NCBI RefSeq assembly: GCF_000305495.1
Contig: NZ_AJTN02000241.1
Span: 1 to 43,897, forward strand
Source of the DNA: Peribacillus psychrosaccharolyticus ATCC 23296
Lineage (GTDB): Bacteria > Bacillota > Bacilli > Bacillales > DSM-1321
Direction of reading: 5' to 3'
Length of the DNA stretch: 43,897 nucleotides
The notes under the pieces are model-generated. The model saw only the letters and a program-made list of their open reading frames with translations, was not told the DNA's origin and did not search any database. The position numbers and the translations under genes were made by a program. This document shows positions 43,526 through 43,897 of the stretch, one piece after another (position 1 is the stretch's first letter; each line of letters begins with the position of its first letter).

Positions 43526-43897
43526 AAGGTTAGCTAAAGGCAAGATACACTTTTTTATAAGAAAAACGACCTTTGAACCTGCGCTGCTGGATTGATTGGA
43601 GCGCCTCAGCAGCTGTTATGTGCGGAACAGCAAGATTAATGTGCGCTTGGAACTGATTAGTGTGCGGAAACGGCATATAGTGTGCGCTTGAGGGCCATTC
43701 TTGTGCGGAAGGCTTTTTTAAGAGAGGAAGCTTCTAGTTGGCAGGGGTTGTTAAAAAGAGTCGCTAAGTCTGAACAAGAGTGGATAATCAAGGTCAGCTA
43801 AAGGCAAGATACACTTTTTTATAAGAAAAACGGCCTTTGAACCTGCGCTGCTGGATTGATTGGAGCACCTCAGCAGCTGTTATGTGCGGAACAGCTA
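43526..43897. repeat. Direct repeat of about 107 bp (second copy cut by window end)
   Basis: Copy 1 runs from 43526 to about 43632, copy 2 from 43790 to the window end at 43897, offset 264. Only about four bases differ. Each copy contains GCTGCTG...CAGCAGC arms that can pair, and ends in the first TGTGCGGAA head of the periodic array. No coding frame is convincing in the region. Confidence 0.9.
43619..43709. repeat. Five-head array with 20/21-nt period and alternating heads (TGTGCG)
   Basis: TGTGCG starts at 43619, 43640, 43661, 43681 and 43702: steps of 21, 21, 20, 21. The next bases alternate: GAA, CTT, GAA, CTT, GAA. Tails are unrelated. Copy 2 of the long repeat begins another such array at the window edge. 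Confidence 0.85.

Overview
The window looks like a chromosomal segment of a low-GC, spore-forming Bacillaceae member (a Bacillus, Neobacillus or Mesobacillus relative). The inference rests on strong AGGAGG-type ribosome-binding sites, frequent GTG/TTG starts, and a Bacillus gene set: BioY behind a BirA-type operator, the glucose uptake/dehydrogenase pair GlcU-Gdh, an NfeD-flotillin pair behind a SigW-type promoter, a YkpA-like ABC-F protein, HelD, CvfB, a LysM-3D wall protein, RecQ with a C-terminal HTH, YdjO-type Cys proteins and YozQ/YusW-like small proteins. No tRNA, rRNA, insertion sequence, prophage or CRISPR array was recognised.

Layout. 1-2150 is decayed: one intact acetyltransferase, a pseudogene with a stop and two frameshifts, and another gene fragment. 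2150-5900 is core: hemolysin III homologue, YusW-like lipoprotein, bioY, glcU-gdh. 5900-8570 holds a 21-nt-period repeat array and the envelope-stress pair nfeD-floT. 8670-11100 carries small or unknown genes. 11200-20140 holds an ABC-F ATPase, an HD-GYP membrane protein, HelD, a GNAT enzyme, small proteins and an AlaX-type editing enzyme. 20398-25352 is a signalling cluster: Hpt-REC-GGDEF-REC protein, stand-alone receiver, and hybrid histidine kinase ending in a receiver. Together these have every part of a His-Asp-His-Asp phosphorelay driving c-di-GMP synthesis. 25577-27563 holds cvfB and the LysM-3D protein. 27640-28260 is a repeat block. 28349-31703 holds recQ and two YdjO paralogues around a long intergenic region. 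32896-38274 looks like an operon: an XPD-type Fe-S helicase fused to a PD-(D/E)XK nuclease domain, a 46-residue ORF, an MHYT-PAS histidine kinase and an MFS transporter. 38408 to the end holds a bile-acid-symporter-type carrier, an SGNH esterase coupled to an ABC exporter whose ATPase frame is broken at a run of seven A, a metallo-beta-lactamase-fold hydrolase with a small acidic partner, and a second repeat-rich intergenic region.

The least explained signal is shared by three unrelated intergenic regions (about 6.1, 27.8 and 43.6 kb). Each carries short conserved heads of about 6-10 nt spaced 20 or 21 nt apart with unrelated sequence between them. The heads differ between loci but share a GG-AA/GGAAT flavour. 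Other points of interest are the A_AAA_AAA frameshift in the ABC ATPase, a perfect 10-bp hairpin that would bury the ribosome-binding site of a YdjO-family gene, a probable CTG start for the HD-GYP gene, an unlisted ORF at the head of the SigW transcript, and a candidate small RNA with its own promoter and terminator.
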